From assembly GCF_049846925.1 (NCBI RefSeq), contig NZ_JBNCMT010000018.1, forward strand, positions 1 through 64,000: a stretch of 64,000 nucleotides of DNA. Direction: 5' to 3'. How positions within the stretch are numbered: the first letter of the stretch is position 1; each line of letters starts with the position of its first letter. Made by a program: the position numbers and the translations under genes. Under the pieces are notes generated by a model. That model ran no database searches. It was not told where the DNA came from and worked only from the letters and a program-made list of their open reading frames with translations. Positions 25,485 through 33,931 of this stretch are shown here, piece by piece. This DNA is from Brevibacillus_H sp049846925 (GTDB lineage Bacteria; Bacillota; Bacilli; Brevibacillales; Brevibacillaceae).

Positions 25485-25679
25485 TTATTCTCCTTGATCC
25501 ATCGCAATGGCTGTCTGGTCAGCAGGCATAGCAGCTGCTTGCGGATTCATTGCCCATTCCGATTCAACCGGATTCAGCGCCGTTCCTAGTGTTGGAAGTT
25601 CTGCTTGCATATGTACGGCCTGCTGATTGTTTGCTTGTAACAGATTTTCTTCCCGATTAGAAAAATGCTGATTGGTCAT
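25485..25679 (-). CDS. Small Gln/Ala/Asn-rich hypothetical protein
   Basis: A 64-residue hydrophilic protein (MTNQHFSNREENLLQANNQQAVHMQAELPTLG...) with a strong ribosome site (GGGAGG). It is rich in Gln, Ala and Asn with no hydrophobic core, so probably unstructured, a composition seen in small spore-associated proteins. That role is a guess. It lies between fabI and a ZIP transporter gene, all leftward. Confidence 0.5.
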   Translation of the reverse strand: MTNQHFSNREENLLQANNQQAVHMQAELPTLGTALNPVESEWAMNPQAAAMPADQTAIAMDQGE

Positions 25680-25755
25680 TTATCTTTCCTCCCTGCATTC
25701 CTGAATTCCTGACTGAACAGATTCTGTATGTTAGCGTGGAGGAAAATGGTTGTTT

Positions 25756-26484
25756 CTATACATGGGAATGAATTGCTCCTCGAAAGAAAAACATCACGAA
25801 CAGATAGGCAAGGGCTGCAGAGAAAAAATACAGACTCGCTTTTTTGTTTCCTCTTCGCTGAATGTAAGGAACCATATGGCTCGCTGATACATACAAGAAT
25901 ACCCCTGTCGCAACGGCAAATATGACATTGGTCCCAGCACCTGCGAAAAACCTTTCGACAATCGTCATCGCCCACGCACCAAGCAGCGTCATCACGCCAA
26001 GCATGACCGCCCCGAAAAAGGCCATCATCCGCTTTTCTGTAGCCAGATAGAGAATAGACGCAAGGGTCACCCCATCAGGAATTTTATGCAGGATCAAGGC
26101 GATAACCACCGAGAGACCAACCTGAGTATCTACCTGAAAACTGGCCATCATCGATATTCCTTCCATAAATGCGTGCAAAAAGAAAGCAAGAGTAATACCA
26201 ATCATACTGGAGACACCGATTTGCTCGTCTTGTTTGGACAAAGTCTCCAGTACAAACAGAAAGCAAAAACCAATTAAGACAAATGGCATGTATGACTGAT
26301 GTGTACTCCCCATGCTATGCGGCAACATATCGAGGATGGTTAAAGCTAACAACAGCCCGCCCCCGACACTAACCATGGAGATCAATGACTGTTCGGTCCA
26401 TGTTTTTCGAAAAAACAACATCGATCCGCCAAGCACACTTGCAAGTGAAGCGGCAGCGAGAAGAACTGGCATTGAAAGCGACAA
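25756..26484 (-). CDS. ZIP-family metal transporter
   Basis: A 242-residue integral membrane protein with about eight hydrophobic helices. The paired metal-binding helices are HAFMEGISMMASF (helix 4) and ALILHKIPDGVTLAS (helix 5), the ZIP signature. ZIP proteins move zinc, iron or manganese into the cytoplasm. The His-rich loop between helices 3 and 4 of many ZIPs is absent here. It is single-gene, with no visible Zur or Fur box that I can identify. Confidence 0.85.
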   Translation of the reverse strand: MSLSMPVLLAAASLASVLGGSMLFFRKTWTEQSLISMVSVGGGLLLALTILDMLPHSMGSTHQSYMPFVLIGFCFLFVLETLSKQDEQIGVSSMIGITLAFFLHAFMEGISMMASFQVDTQVGLSVVIALILHKIPDGVTLASILYLATEKRMMAFFGAVMLGVMTLLGAWAMTIVERFFAGAGTNVIFAVATGVFLYVSASHMVPYIQRRGNKKASLYFFSAALAYLFVMFFFRGAIHSHV

Positions 26485-26667
26485 CTTTTTCGCCTACTTT
26501 CTCTTTTAAGATCCTGTTCAACAATGAGGACGTTCGGGACATCCCTTCCTATATCCCAATTCTATTTGCCAACCACCCTGTTTATGTAAAAGGTTTCCTA
26601 AAGGCAACCACTGGTGATAAAATACATGCCATAAAGACCCACATCTATCCAGAGGGGGAATGGACCG

Positions 26668-27309
26668 ATGAAAATCGCATTAATTAGTGACGTGCACGGT
26701 AAGCGCAAACAGTTGAAACAAGTCCTTGAGCAAATTGCAGCTCATCAACCCGACCATATTTACTGCCTCGGCGATATGGTAGAGTGTAAAATCAGCAAGG
26801 CTAATCTGCATTCTTTTCAATTTGCCTTCGTCGATCAGGTGCTTGACAGTGACCCGAAGCTGGTTAAACGACTTCGTCACATCTCATGCATCAGCGGAAA
26901 CCAGGAGGAACGAATCAGAAGCCTCATCCCGCTCCATCAGGTTGATCAGGACATGCGCTATTTGCTCACCCTCCCCTCTGTAATTGAATTACCTTTTGCC
27001 CGGTTAGAGCACGGTCATCAATTCCTTAACGAGAAAAACTGGTATCCCTATCCCCGTCAAATGAACAAACGCATTCTTTTTTACGGCCATACGCATGAAA
27101 GTGGCCTTTTTCAGTTGCGTTGGGCAGGTAAAAAGTGGTTCCCGGAGAAAAATCCATTCGAATACGGCTCTCCCATTTTATTGGATGCGGCAAAGTACTG
27201 GGCAGTAAACGTAGGGGCAATTGATTCAAAAGAACCAGAGTGGTTGCTGTACGAGGAAGAACTGCGGCAGATTACGTTTTTCCGTACGCAAGAACCCGCC
27301 ACAAAATGA
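26668..27309 (+). CDS. Metallophosphoesterase (calcineurin-like, YfcE-type)
   Basis: A 213-residue phosphoesterase with the dimetal motifs: ALISDVHGKRKQLKQVLEQI (residues 3-22), YCLGDMVECK, SGNQEE (GNHD/E variant, Gln for His) and FYGHTHESGLF. Such proteins hydrolyse phosphodiesters or phosphomonoesters; the substrate is not known. The GNQE variant differs from the canonical GNHD, which may affect catalysis. Ribosome site AGAGGGGG is placed ahead of ATG 26668. Confidence 0.75.
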   Translation: MKIALISDVHGKRKQLKQVLEQIAAHQPDHIYCLGDMVECKISKANLHSFQFAFVDQVLDSDPKLVKRLRHISCISGNQEERIRSLIPLHQVDQDMRYLLTLPSVIELPFARLEHGHQFLNEKNWYPYPRQMNKRILFYGHTHESGLFQLRWAGKKWFPEKNPFEYGSPILLDAAKYWAVNVGAIDSKEPEWLLYEEELRQITFFRTQEPATK

Positions 27310-27438
27310 CAAGCTCGCATATATCTGACGAAAATACACTAGTTTTTAGAACCTTTGTCGATTATCTATTACCCGGAAAAATTGGTGCTATAATGGGGCT
27401 AATTATAAGGTGGACTAGGCGATAAGGAGTGATAAGCA

Positions 27439-28074
27439 ATGAGTCTGGAAGTACAGGTTTGGATGGCTTCAAAGGAAGTAGCTGATCGATTGAATGTACA
27501 TGTTCGCACGTTACGCAATTGGTTGGATCTGTTTGTTCCCATAACGGACAAGCAGAAGAATCCACAGGGTCATTACCTGATTAGCGAGCTCGGCTTTCAC
27601 TTGTTAAAGGAAGTCAAAGTCCGAAAAGATGCGGGAAATTCGTCCTTGCGAGATATTCAACAACAACTGTTTGCAGAAGGGTTGTTGACAGAAAGCATGA
27701 TTTTTTCTGACGAGGCAGCGGGAACAGCAACAAGTGAAACAGCACTTGTCACCCCTGAAACTCTCCATCTGCAATCGTCTTTCCGGGATATTGAAGTAAC
27801 GGTAAACGAAACCTTGTTTCATTTCCAACAAGAGCTTGCCAATCTCGCTTCGGTGCAGCAAATGCAAACAGCGATTTTGCAAAAGCTTGCCGATGTGGAA
27901 GAAAAGCAAGAGTCCCTCCGCTTGGAAATGCGCCGTGTAACATTCGAAATGGATCTCATGCATCAGCGTCTGACACGTCGCAAAAATCGCTCTGACCGCA
28001 ACAATTCCCGCTGGTCTTTGAATCCTTTCCGCTGGTTCAGCCGTTCCAACACCAACAATATCGCGGCTGATTAG
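27439..28074 (+). CDS. MerR-like HTH protein with coiled coil (RacA-like layout)
   Basis: A 211-residue protein. The N-terminus (WMASKEVADRLNVHVRTLRNWLDLF...GHYLISELGFHLLKEV) is a MerR-type winged HTH. A long region with heptad-like spacing (about 110-175, ELANLASVQQMQTAILQKLA onward) follows, and the tail is Arg/Asn-rich (RLTRRKNRSDRNNSRWS). RacA-type chromosome-anchoring proteins combine a MerR HTH with a coiled coil, but similarity here is architectural only. A TATAAT at about 27390 and AAGGAGTGA precede it. Terminator follows. Confidence 0.6.
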   Translation: MSLEVQVWMASKEVADRLNVHVRTLRNWLDLFVPITDKQKNPQGHYLISELGFHLLKEVKVRKDAGNSSLRDIQQQLFAEGLLTESMIFSDEAAGTATSETALVTPETLHLQSSFRDIEVTVNETLFHFQQELANLASVQQMQTAILQKLADVEEKQESLRLEMRRVTFEMDLMHQRLTRRKNRSDRNNSRWSLNPFRWFSRSNTNNIAAD

Positions 28075-28115
28075 CAACCGAACATTTGACCCCTCCAACT
28101 AAATGACATAAAAAA

Positions 28116-28145
28116 GAAAAGACTCGGACGATCCCGAGTCTTTTC
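28116..28145. terminator. Bidirectional terminator
   Basis: A perfect 12-bp stem (GAAAAGACTCGG/CCGAGTCTTTTC) with a 6-base loop and flanking A and T runs lies between convergent genes. Confidence 0.9.
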
Positions 28146-28166
28146 TATGTTTGAAATATTGATTTG

Positions 28167-28895
28167 TTATCCAACAGCAATCTCATCCGATTCCACGTTC
28201 TTATCTTCAAGCTCCTGCTCTCTTTCTCGGTTACGCTCTTGGATTTTTACTCTCACTTTATAGCCAATTCCAACTACCAACGCTACAATAGCGAATTTAA
28301 ATCCGTATTGAACCCATGGCGAAGTAAAGAGGTGATCAATTGCTTTTTCGTGGGTAATCATCTTGGCTGCTGTCCAGGCGAGAATACCAGAACCAGCATA
28401 GATGATCCACTTGTACCGTTCCATAAACTTCAATATCAGGTTACTTCCCCAGATCATTATCGGCACACTGATTAACAAGCCGATGACAATCAATAGAAGA
28501 TCCCCGTGTGCTGCACCAGCGATGGCTAATACGTTATCAAGTCCCATCATGACGTCAGCCAATACGATTGTCTTGATTGCCTGCAACAGGTTATTGCCAG
28601 CAGAAATCTCGTGGCCACCTTCTTCATCGACGAGCAACTTGTAGGAGATCCATATTAACACAAGTCCACCTATTAGGAATAAATACTGGATTTGCAAAAG
28701 AATGGCCGCCGCTACCGTTGCCGCAATGCGAACCAGGATGGCCATCGCTGTTCCCCAGATTATGGCCTTTTTCTTCTGTTCCTGTGGTAGTCTGCGACTT
28801 GCCATCGCAATGACCAAAGCATTGTCTCCACCGAGAACAATATCAATGGCAACAATTAGTAATAGTGCTGAAATAAATTCCATTTCAAACATCAT
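28167..28895 (-). CDS. TerC-family membrane protein, probable manganese exporter
   Basis: A 242-residue integral membrane protein of the TerC/YkoY type: an opening helix with AIDIVLGGDNALVIAM, then VLADVMMGLDNVLAIAG (paired acidic membrane motifs), and about seven helices in total. A charged C-terminal tail follows. B. subtilis YkoY/MeeY relatives export Mn2+ and help metallate secreted enzymes. A yybP-ykoY riboswitch directly upstream makes the manganese link strong. ATG 28895 or the next ATG (28892) follows an AGGGGGAGGG site. Confidence 0.88.
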   Translation of the reverse strand: MMFEMEFISALLLIVAIDIVLGGDNALVIAMASRRLPQEQKKKAIIWGTAMAILVRIAATVAAAILLQIQYLFLIGGLVLIWISYKLLVDEEGGHEISAGNNLLQAIKTIVLADVMMGLDNVLAIAGAAHGDLLLIVIGLLISVPIMIWGSNLILKFMERYKWIIYAGSGILAWTAAKMITHEKAIDHLFTSPWVQYGFKFAIVALVVGIGYKVRVKIQERNREREQELEDKNVESDEIAVG

Positions 28896-28951
28896 AAATC
28901 CCTCCCCCTGCTATTCGGGTATCAAAATTCTTTGTGTCAGCAGGTAAAGGT

Positions 28952-29085
28952 CAATAAAAAAAGACCTCACCTACGTCAACCCATAGGCAAAGGTCTTGCT
29001 AACAACAGTACTGTTGCCAACAAAGCCGAGGATGGTTAGTCCTGTATTGACGACTTTGCTGTAAAAGCTACTCCCCTTTGTTAAA
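28952..29085 (-). ncRNA. yybP-ykoY manganese riboswitch with terminator
   Basis: The minus strand reads AAAGGGGAGTAGC, then GTCGTCAATACAGGACT, a P-helix with CGGCTTTGTTGGCAAC, and AGACCTTTGCCTA, matching the conserved blocks of the yybP-ykoY class. The 3' side folds AAGACCT...AGGTCTT followed by seven T (28961-28996), a clear expression-platform terminator. In this class Mn2+ binding favours read-through, turning on the downstream exporter (TerC gene at 28895). Confidence 0.85.
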
Positions 29086-29115
29086 AAAAGAAAAAATATA
29101 TTCCTTATTACTTAT

Positions 29116-29145
29116 ATCGTAATCCTCGGTCGGGGTTGTTGTCAA
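29116..29145 (-). promoter_or_regulatory. Promoter of the riboswitch transcript
   Basis: On the minus strand TTGACA (29145-29140), an 18-base spacer and TACGAT (29121-29116) precede the riboswitch by about 30 bases. Confidence 0.5.
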
Positions 29146-29185
29146 TGATTGATTTAAGTATGATATAGCGAGGGGGGGTTATACA

Positions 29186-29701
29186 GTGAGAAAGAAATTT
29201 GTGCTGGAAGCTGTCATGCTGGCCATTTATGGTGAGTTATTATCCCCAGCGAAACCAATCGAGTATATTATTCCTGCTTCCACCATTTACGAACTTGAGG
29301 AAATTGAACAAACTACCGAGCCGATCATGCCCGACCTGGAAGATGATCAGCATGTACGCAGCGTCATACGGGATATGATTCAATTTTTTGACGACCCGTT
29401 CAAGCGCAAAAAAATGGAAAAGTCACTGATCGCACCTTGGTCAACTGTCACCTTTCCTTTCTCCGAAGAAGTACATCTTACGATCATAAAGTCCACAGAC
29501 TCTGCCTCATGGGGTGAGCTATTTGATCCAATCGAGACCCAGCTTATCCTCACTGCCATGCGGCTTCATGCCCCGATCCTGACTGATCAGGTGGAGTGGC
29601 AGGAACGACTCTTAGAACATGAAGTCTCTGTCCAGTTCTACGATATTGAGGATTTTGAATTTGCAGTCGAGATGGGGCTTTCATTGGATGATTATCTATA
29701 A
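29186..29701 (+). CDS. Hypothetical protein
   Basis: A 171-residue soluble acidic protein starting at GTG 29186 behind GAGGGGGG. It opens with VLEAVMLAIYGELLSPAKPIEYIIPASTI and has predicted strands around WSTVTFPFSEEVHLTII. It ends in an acidic helix (FEFAVEMGLSLDDYL). I do not recognise a family with a known role; similar proteins are widespread hypotheticals in Bacillales. It is monocistronic with its own terminator. Confidence 0.65.
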   Translation: MRKKFVLEAVMLAIYGELLSPAKPIEYIIPASTIYELEEIEQTTEPIMPDLEDDQHVRSVIRDMIQFFDDPFKRKKMEKSLIAPWSTVTFPFSEEVHLTIIKSTDSASWGELFDPIETQLILTAMRLHAPILTDQVEWQERLLEHEVSVQFYDIEDFEFAVEMGLSLDDYL

Positions 29702-29725
29702 TCTTATCACTATACCACGCACACC

Positions 29726-29760
29726 AAAGTAATGCGGAGAAATGCCGCTTTACTTTTTTT
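29726..29760 (+). terminator. Terminator
   Basis: AAAGTAATGCGG/CCGCTTTACTTT (one mismatch) with a 7-base loop, followed by TTTTTTTG, 25 bases after the 29701 stop. Confidence 0.8.
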
Positions 29761-29781
29761 GTTTATTTTTACTTTGTTCCA

Positions 29782-30276
29782 TTACTCGACCGCAATATAG
29801 ATCTCGACAACCGCATCACCAGGATTGCTTGCTCTTGTATCGTACAACTCATAATCTCCAGTAAACGTTCGCTTTTTATCATTGTGGGAAAACCAGTCCC
29901 AAATAAATGCCCATCCCTCAGGTACTACTTCGGAAACCGGCCCTCGCCTCGTCGTAAACACCGCATATTGACCAGCAGGAATGGTTTTCCCCACAAGCCC
30001 ATCTGGTATCTCTTCCATCGTATGTACTTTCAAACCAACCAGCATGAGATAGGTTCCAGCTACTCCGTTTTCATAATCGGTATATAATCCGATGGTAGGA
30101 CTGTCTGTTACTTGATTGGGAATTTTTCTACTTGTCTGCTTCTGATAAAATTCCATCCACAGCCCGGGAATTTTTCCATTCCCACCCGCTTCTGCTGCGT
30201 TGGATGTATAGGTTGCTATGCCAATCACCTTACACTCTTCTTGTACAATGTATCTTGGCTCCATCATTTGCTCCAT
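29782..30276 (-). CDS. GyrI-like effector-binding domain protein
   Basis: A protein of about 164 residues with the pattern of stand-alone GyrI-like/Cass2 effector-binding domains: KVIGIATYTSNAAEAGGNGKIPGLW near the start, GLYTDYENGVAGTYLMLVG, then GLVGKTIPAGQYAVFTTRRG and the terminal YELYD...VVEIYIAV. These domains bind cationic drugs or other small molecules. There is no DNA-binding domain. The start is uncertain: ATG 30276 has AAGGGGATC upstream, with in-frame alternatives at 30297 and 30267. Confidence 0.75.
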   Translation of the reverse strand: MEQMMEPRYIVQEECKVIGIATYTSNAAEAGGNGKIPGLWMEFYQKQTSRKIPNQVTDSPTIGLYTDYENGVAGTYLMLVGLKVHTMEEIPDGLVGKTIPAGQYAVFTTRRGPVSEVVPEGWAFIWDWFSHNDKKRTFTGDYELYDTRASNPGDAVVEIYIAVE

Positions 30277-30459
30277 TCCTGCGTGATCCCCTTCCATTTT
30301 GCTCTTTTTTACTATTTTTCCCATTATAGAACACAAGTTCTCTTTTTGCAAATTTGTATGTGCTCCTTGGATTTTTTCATTAACGGAATTGGCTCTTTTA
30401 TTTTCACCTAAAACGCCTTATAGTGAATTTCATAGTTCAGCTAAAAAAGGAGTGAGATT

Positions 30460-31884
30460 ATGGGGCGTAAAGCCATCTATCAGGATGTATATCACCAATT
30501 ACGCTACCAAATCTTGAGCGGAGAACGCCCAATTGGCTCATCTTTACCACCAGAACGCAGGATGGCTGAGGAACTTCAGGTAAGCCGTAATACTGTTGTA
30601 AAAGCGTATAGCGAGTTGGAAGCAGAAGGTCTTATTGCTGGAAAGATGGGCAGCGGCCGATACGTGGAACCAGTTACTCCACTCCATTCTTTTGGACGGA
30701 TCAATTGGCACCAGCAGTTAAACTATGAACAACTAAATCCTTACCCTTCCTATATGGCTGATTTGCTCTCGCTTGCGGTGCCCCAACAAGGTCTGATCAA
30801 TTTTGCTCATGGCGATGGCGGGAAACATACACTGCTTGAATCTGGTTTTCAGGACTATCTCAAACGATCAGCCGAGCGAATTGAATCTTATTACTTCCTG
30901 CCGATTAACGGATATCCGGCTTTGCGTGAATGGATCGTCTCCTGGATGGGGATCAGCCATGTTTCTTCGATTGAGCAAATTGTAATCACAAGCGGTTCTC
31001 AGGAAGCCTTGCAATTAGTTACCACCCTGCTCGCCAAACCAGGTGATACGATTGCGGTGGAAATGCCGACCTATTTCGGAGCACTTCAGCTCTTTCAATC
31101 GTTAGGTATGAAAATTATCCCGATTCCCGTAGACAAGGACGGGTTGCGTATCGATGTGCTGGAAGGTGTGTTGGCCCGTTATCGCCCACGCTTTCTTTAT
31201 ACTATCCCTACCTTTCACAATCCGACGGGTTATACCCTGTCTATCGAACGGAGACATCGACTACTGGCACTTAGTGAGCGGTATGGAATTCCCATTATTG
31301 AAGATGAAGCGTACCGCCACCTGCATTTGACGAAACCCGCTCCCCCTTCTCTTGCTTCTCTTGATACGAGCGGAAATGTCATTTACATCAATACTTTCTC
31401 CAAAGTGCTTTTTCCGGGCCTGCGCCTTGGCTGGATTGCTGCTAGCCGTCCTTTGACCACATTACTGACGCGGTTGAAGGAATTGACAATTACCAACAAC
31501 ACACTTGGACAGCTCGCCCTTCATGCCTACCTGGCTGACGGCGCTTTAACTTCTCATTTGGAACGTGTCCGTAAAATGTATCGGAACCAGGCTACAGCCA
31601 TGGGGAAATACTTGCACGCTTTGCGACCTCTGGGACTTTATTATGAACAGCCGTCTGGCGGATTCTACTATTGGGTGTCGCTTCCGACTGAGATCGATGC
31701 AAGAGAGGTTCTACACGATTGTCTAATCAGAGGGGTATCATTTGCCTGTGGCGATATGTTCCTGCCACGAGAGGCCATACAACCCTATATCCGATTATGT
31801 TATACACACGAAGCAAAAGAACAAATTCATTCGGGTATGGAAATACTCCAAGAAGTGTTGACCAGTCGAAGGGAGAGATTCTAG
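30460..31884 (+). CDS. MocR/PdxR-type transcriptional regulator (GntR HTH plus aminotransferase fold)
   Basis: A 474-residue fusion. Residues 1-70 are a GntR-type winged HTH (AIYQDVYHQLRYQILSG, ELQVSRNTVVKAYSELEAEGLI). Residues from about 110 on are a type I aminotransferase domain with GSQEALQLV, the NPTGYT motif and NTFSKVLFPGLRLGW, whose Lys would bind pyridoxal 5'-phosphate. Such regulators sense PLP or amino compounds. Only one base separates it from azlC, so it is cotranscribed with the AzlCD exporter and probably controls it. Confidence 0.9.
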   Translation: MGRKAIYQDVYHQLRYQILSGERPIGSSLPPERRMAEELQVSRNTVVKAYSELEAEGLIAGKMGSGRYVEPVTPLHSFGRINWHQQLNYEQLNPYPSYMADLLSLAVPQQGLINFAHGDGGKHTLLESGFQDYLKRSAERIESYYFLPINGYPALREWIVSWMGISHVSSIEQIVITSGSQEALQLVTTLLAKPGDTIAVEMPTYFGALQLFQSLGMKIIPIPVDKDGLRIDVLEGVLARYRPRFLYTIPTFHNPTGYTLSIERRHRLLALSERYGIPIIEDEAYRHLHLTKPAPPSLASLDTSGNVIYINTFSKVLFPGLRLGWIAASRPLTTLLTRLKELTITNNTLGQLALHAYLADGALTSHLERVRKMYRNQATAMGKYLHALRPLGLYYEQPSGGFYYWVSLPTEIDAREVLHDCLIRGVSFACGDMFLPREAIQPYIRLCYTHEAKEQIHSGMEILQEVLTSRRERF

Positions 31885-31885
31885 T

Positions 31886-32626
31886 ATGAAAAAAAACAAT
31901 CAGGGAGTCCCTGCATGGCGTCAAGGCGTAGTTGACTCCTTGCCGATTACGGTTAGCATCATTCTTTTCGGAGCGATTTACGGGATGCTCTCACTACAGG
32001 CTGGGTTAACAGGATGGCAAAGTGTAGCGATGTCGACGATAGTATATGCAGGCGCAGCACAGTTCACTGCACTCTCCATGCTGAGTGAAAACGCAAGCAT
32101 GTGGGCAATCATCCTTGCGACATTCCTGCTAAATTCCCGCCATCTGCTCATGGGGCTATCTGTGTCACCACATTATCAGAAATTCTCTATGACTCAGGTC
32201 AATATTTTTGCGTTCTTGTTAACTGATGAGCAATATGCCATTATCCTTAATCGTTTTCGCCATCATACCAGTGAAGCTTCTTATATTTTGTCTGTCGGCT
32301 TGTCACTTTTTCTCGCCTGGAATGTCGGCACCTTGCTTGGTATCTTTGCAGGTCAATGGATACCTGATCCGGAGGCACTTGGATTGGGCTTTAGTTTCAC
32401 AGCGATGTTCCTTGCCCTCGCCTATTACCAGTTAACCTCGGTTGCCCGTATCTTTACCTTTATCCTGTGTGCAGGCGTTTCTGTCAGTCTGGCGCTGGTT
32501 CTCCCGAGTGGACTTCACTTGCTCGCCGCAGGATTGGTTGCATTTGGCATCGGGTACTACCTGCCTGTCAGAGAAGAAAAGACAGATTCAGAAAAACCAA
32601 TGGCTAGTGAGGTGGAGACGGCATGA
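31886..32626 (+). CDS. azlC: Branched-chain amino acid exporter large subunit (AzlC family)
   Basis: A 246-residue membrane protein of the AzlC family: FGAIYGMLSLQAGLTGWQ, AGAAQFTALSML and LLNSRHLLMGLS are family features, with about seven hydrophobic helices. With AzlD it forms an exporter of branched-chain amino acids (azaleucine resistance in B. subtilis) or related compounds. It begins 1 base after the regulator stop, with GAAGGGAGAG as ribosome site, and overlaps azlD by 4 bases. Confidence 0.9.
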   Translation: MKKNNQGVPAWRQGVVDSLPITVSIILFGAIYGMLSLQAGLTGWQSVAMSTIVYAGAAQFTALSMLSENASMWAIILATFLLNSRHLLMGLSVSPHYQKFSMTQVNIFAFLLTDEQYAIILNRFRHHTSEASYILSVGLSLFLAWNVGTLLGIFAGQWIPDPEALGLGFSFTAMFLALAYYQLTSVARIFTFILCAGVSVSLALVLPSGLHLLAAGLVAFGIGYYLPVREEKTDSEKPMASEVETA

Positions 32627-32952
32627 GTGTCTGGCAAACGCTTTTATTATTCGGGGGTATGGGGCTTGTCACTTATGTCAGCAGACGTGCTTTCTTGCAG
32701 CTACCCAGTGGATTTTTCTCAACACGTTTGCGCAATGGATTATCTTTTATCCCCATCGGTATCTTTGCGGGCCTGATTTTCCCCTCGCTTTTTATAGAGA
32801 ATCATCAGATGGTCGTTCGTCCGCTGTTTCTTGTTGCCAGTCTCATCTGTTTGATTGCGATGCATCTAAGCCGCAATGTATTTGTGAGCTTTGGCGTGAG
32901 TCTCACTCTTGTCGTTTTTGTTTCTCTGGGAATTCTTCCTTTTCCAATCTAA
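32623..32952 (+). CDS. azlD: Branched-chain amino acid exporter small subunit (AzlD family)
   Basis: A 109-residue protein with four hydrophobic helices. Family features include GMGLVTYVSRRAFLQLP and RLRNGLSFIPIGIFAGLIFP. Its ATG overlaps the azlC stop (ATGA), so synthesis is coupled. AzlC and AzlD together move the substrate out. The unit ends in a structured repeat (copy A) and a terminator. Confidence 0.88.
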   Translation: MSVWQTLLLFGGMGLVTYVSRRAFLQLPSGFFSTRLRNGLSFIPIGIFAGLIFPSLFIENHQMVVRPLFLVASLICLIAMHLSRNVFVSFGVSLTLVVFVSLGILPFPI

Positions 32953-33058
32953 AAAACCCACCCAACACAAGCTATCGCTGGCGGTCGACTAAACGCTACA
33001 TCCGTGTAGCATCGTCGACACTCGCACATCTTCGGCATCGTCTTGCGGGGCGTAAAAC
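32951..33058. repeat. Structured dispersed repeat, copy A (full, ~108 bp)
   Basis: It begins AAAAAACCCACCC and ends near GCGGGGCGTAAAAC. The hairpins seen are GCTA-TCGC-TGGC (32971-32982, one wobble) and GTCGAC...GTCGAC (32984-32989 with 33014-33019) enclosing GCTACA-TCCG-TGTAGC (32995-33010). It aligns without gaps to copy B at 56481. It lies between convergent genes, before a separate terminator. Confidence 0.85.
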
Positions 33059-33065
33059 TCTAAAA

Positions 33066-33102
33066 AAAGGGATAGCGCCACAATCGTGTGGTCTATCCCT
33101 TT
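33066..33102. terminator. Bidirectional terminator
   Basis: AAAGGGATAG/CTATCCCTTT outer stem with inner CCACA/TGTGG, between azlD and the leftward gene ending at 33116. Confidence 0.8.
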
Positions 33103-33115
33103 AATTCATATTTGA

Positions 33116-33784
33116 CTACTCTCTGCCTCCACTAGCCAGATATGAAAAATTCACCCATATCATTTCTTCAATTCCCAGTATTTCTTTAAACAAGTCAACA
33201 GAATCATACATGAGAGAGCTTCCCAGGTCATCGTCAAATTCGGTTAGCGTGTTGACATCGAATAGAGAACATAATTGTTGAACTTGCTTGTGCGTCAAAA
33301 AGCGAGAAAAGTATTGTGGGCGAAAACGGGCAATTCCTTTTTTCACTTCTTGCTTGAAGCTTTCCGAATGAACAACCTGATAGAGCACTTCATCGTACTC
33401 CATTCTCAGTTGATCATCCATGATGACTTCTTCTGAGAGGTCGATGGATGGGTAGCGTTTGGTCATGACAGACTCAGCCATTTCAATATCCAGTTCGTAG
33501 CTTATGGTAGCAGACGATACCTCCACCCCGCCATCAAAAAGCCGAAAACCCCAACCGGTATCTTCTGAATCATGAAACCAAAGAAGGGGAATATGACAAT
33601 TGGACAATCGCAGAAGAAACTGCAATGTCTCTGCTGTCTCAAGCCATTCGTCCTGTGGAAAGATCGCATTCCACTCTTCATTGATATTCTTGTGAAAATA
33701 AGGTTGGTTGAATCTACTTAATTGAAGGAGTAATTTGGGCTCGTATTTTCGCGGGTATAATACTCCGGTAGTAAACTCACTCAT
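33116..33784 (-). CDS. Hypothetical protein
   Basis: A 222-residue soluble acidic protein (MSEFTTGVLYPRKYEPKLLLQLSRFNQPY...). It contains WLETAETLQFLLRLSNCHIPLLWFHD and EDTGWGFRLFDGGVEVSSATISYE, suggesting a mixed alpha/beta fold, but I know no function. The start is taken at ATG 33784 with GGTGGGA nearby; an in-frame ATG at 33832 is an alternative. It is monocistronic and convergent with azlD. Confidence 0.6.
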   Translation of the reverse strand: MSEFTTGVLYPRKYEPKLLLQLSRFNQPYFHKNINEEWNAIFPQDEWLETAETLQFLLRLSNCHIPLLWFHDSEDTGWGFRLFDGGVEVSSATISYELDIEMAESVMTKRYPSIDLSEEVIMDDQLRMEYDEVLYQVVHSESFKQEVKKGIARFRPQYFSRFLTHKQVQQLCSLFDVNTLTEFDDDLGSSLMYDSVDLFKEILGIEEMIWVNFSYLASGGRE

Positions 33785-33931
33785 GGGTTCCCACCGCTTT
33801 CTTACAAAGTGATGTATATCACTATTACCCATTGTCTTACTTTGTTAAACCTGCTTACTTTCCAGTTTATTCAAGACGTTTGAATTTTTGACGTTGTACT
33901 ACACCATTTTTCATAAATTCTTCTCTCGATA

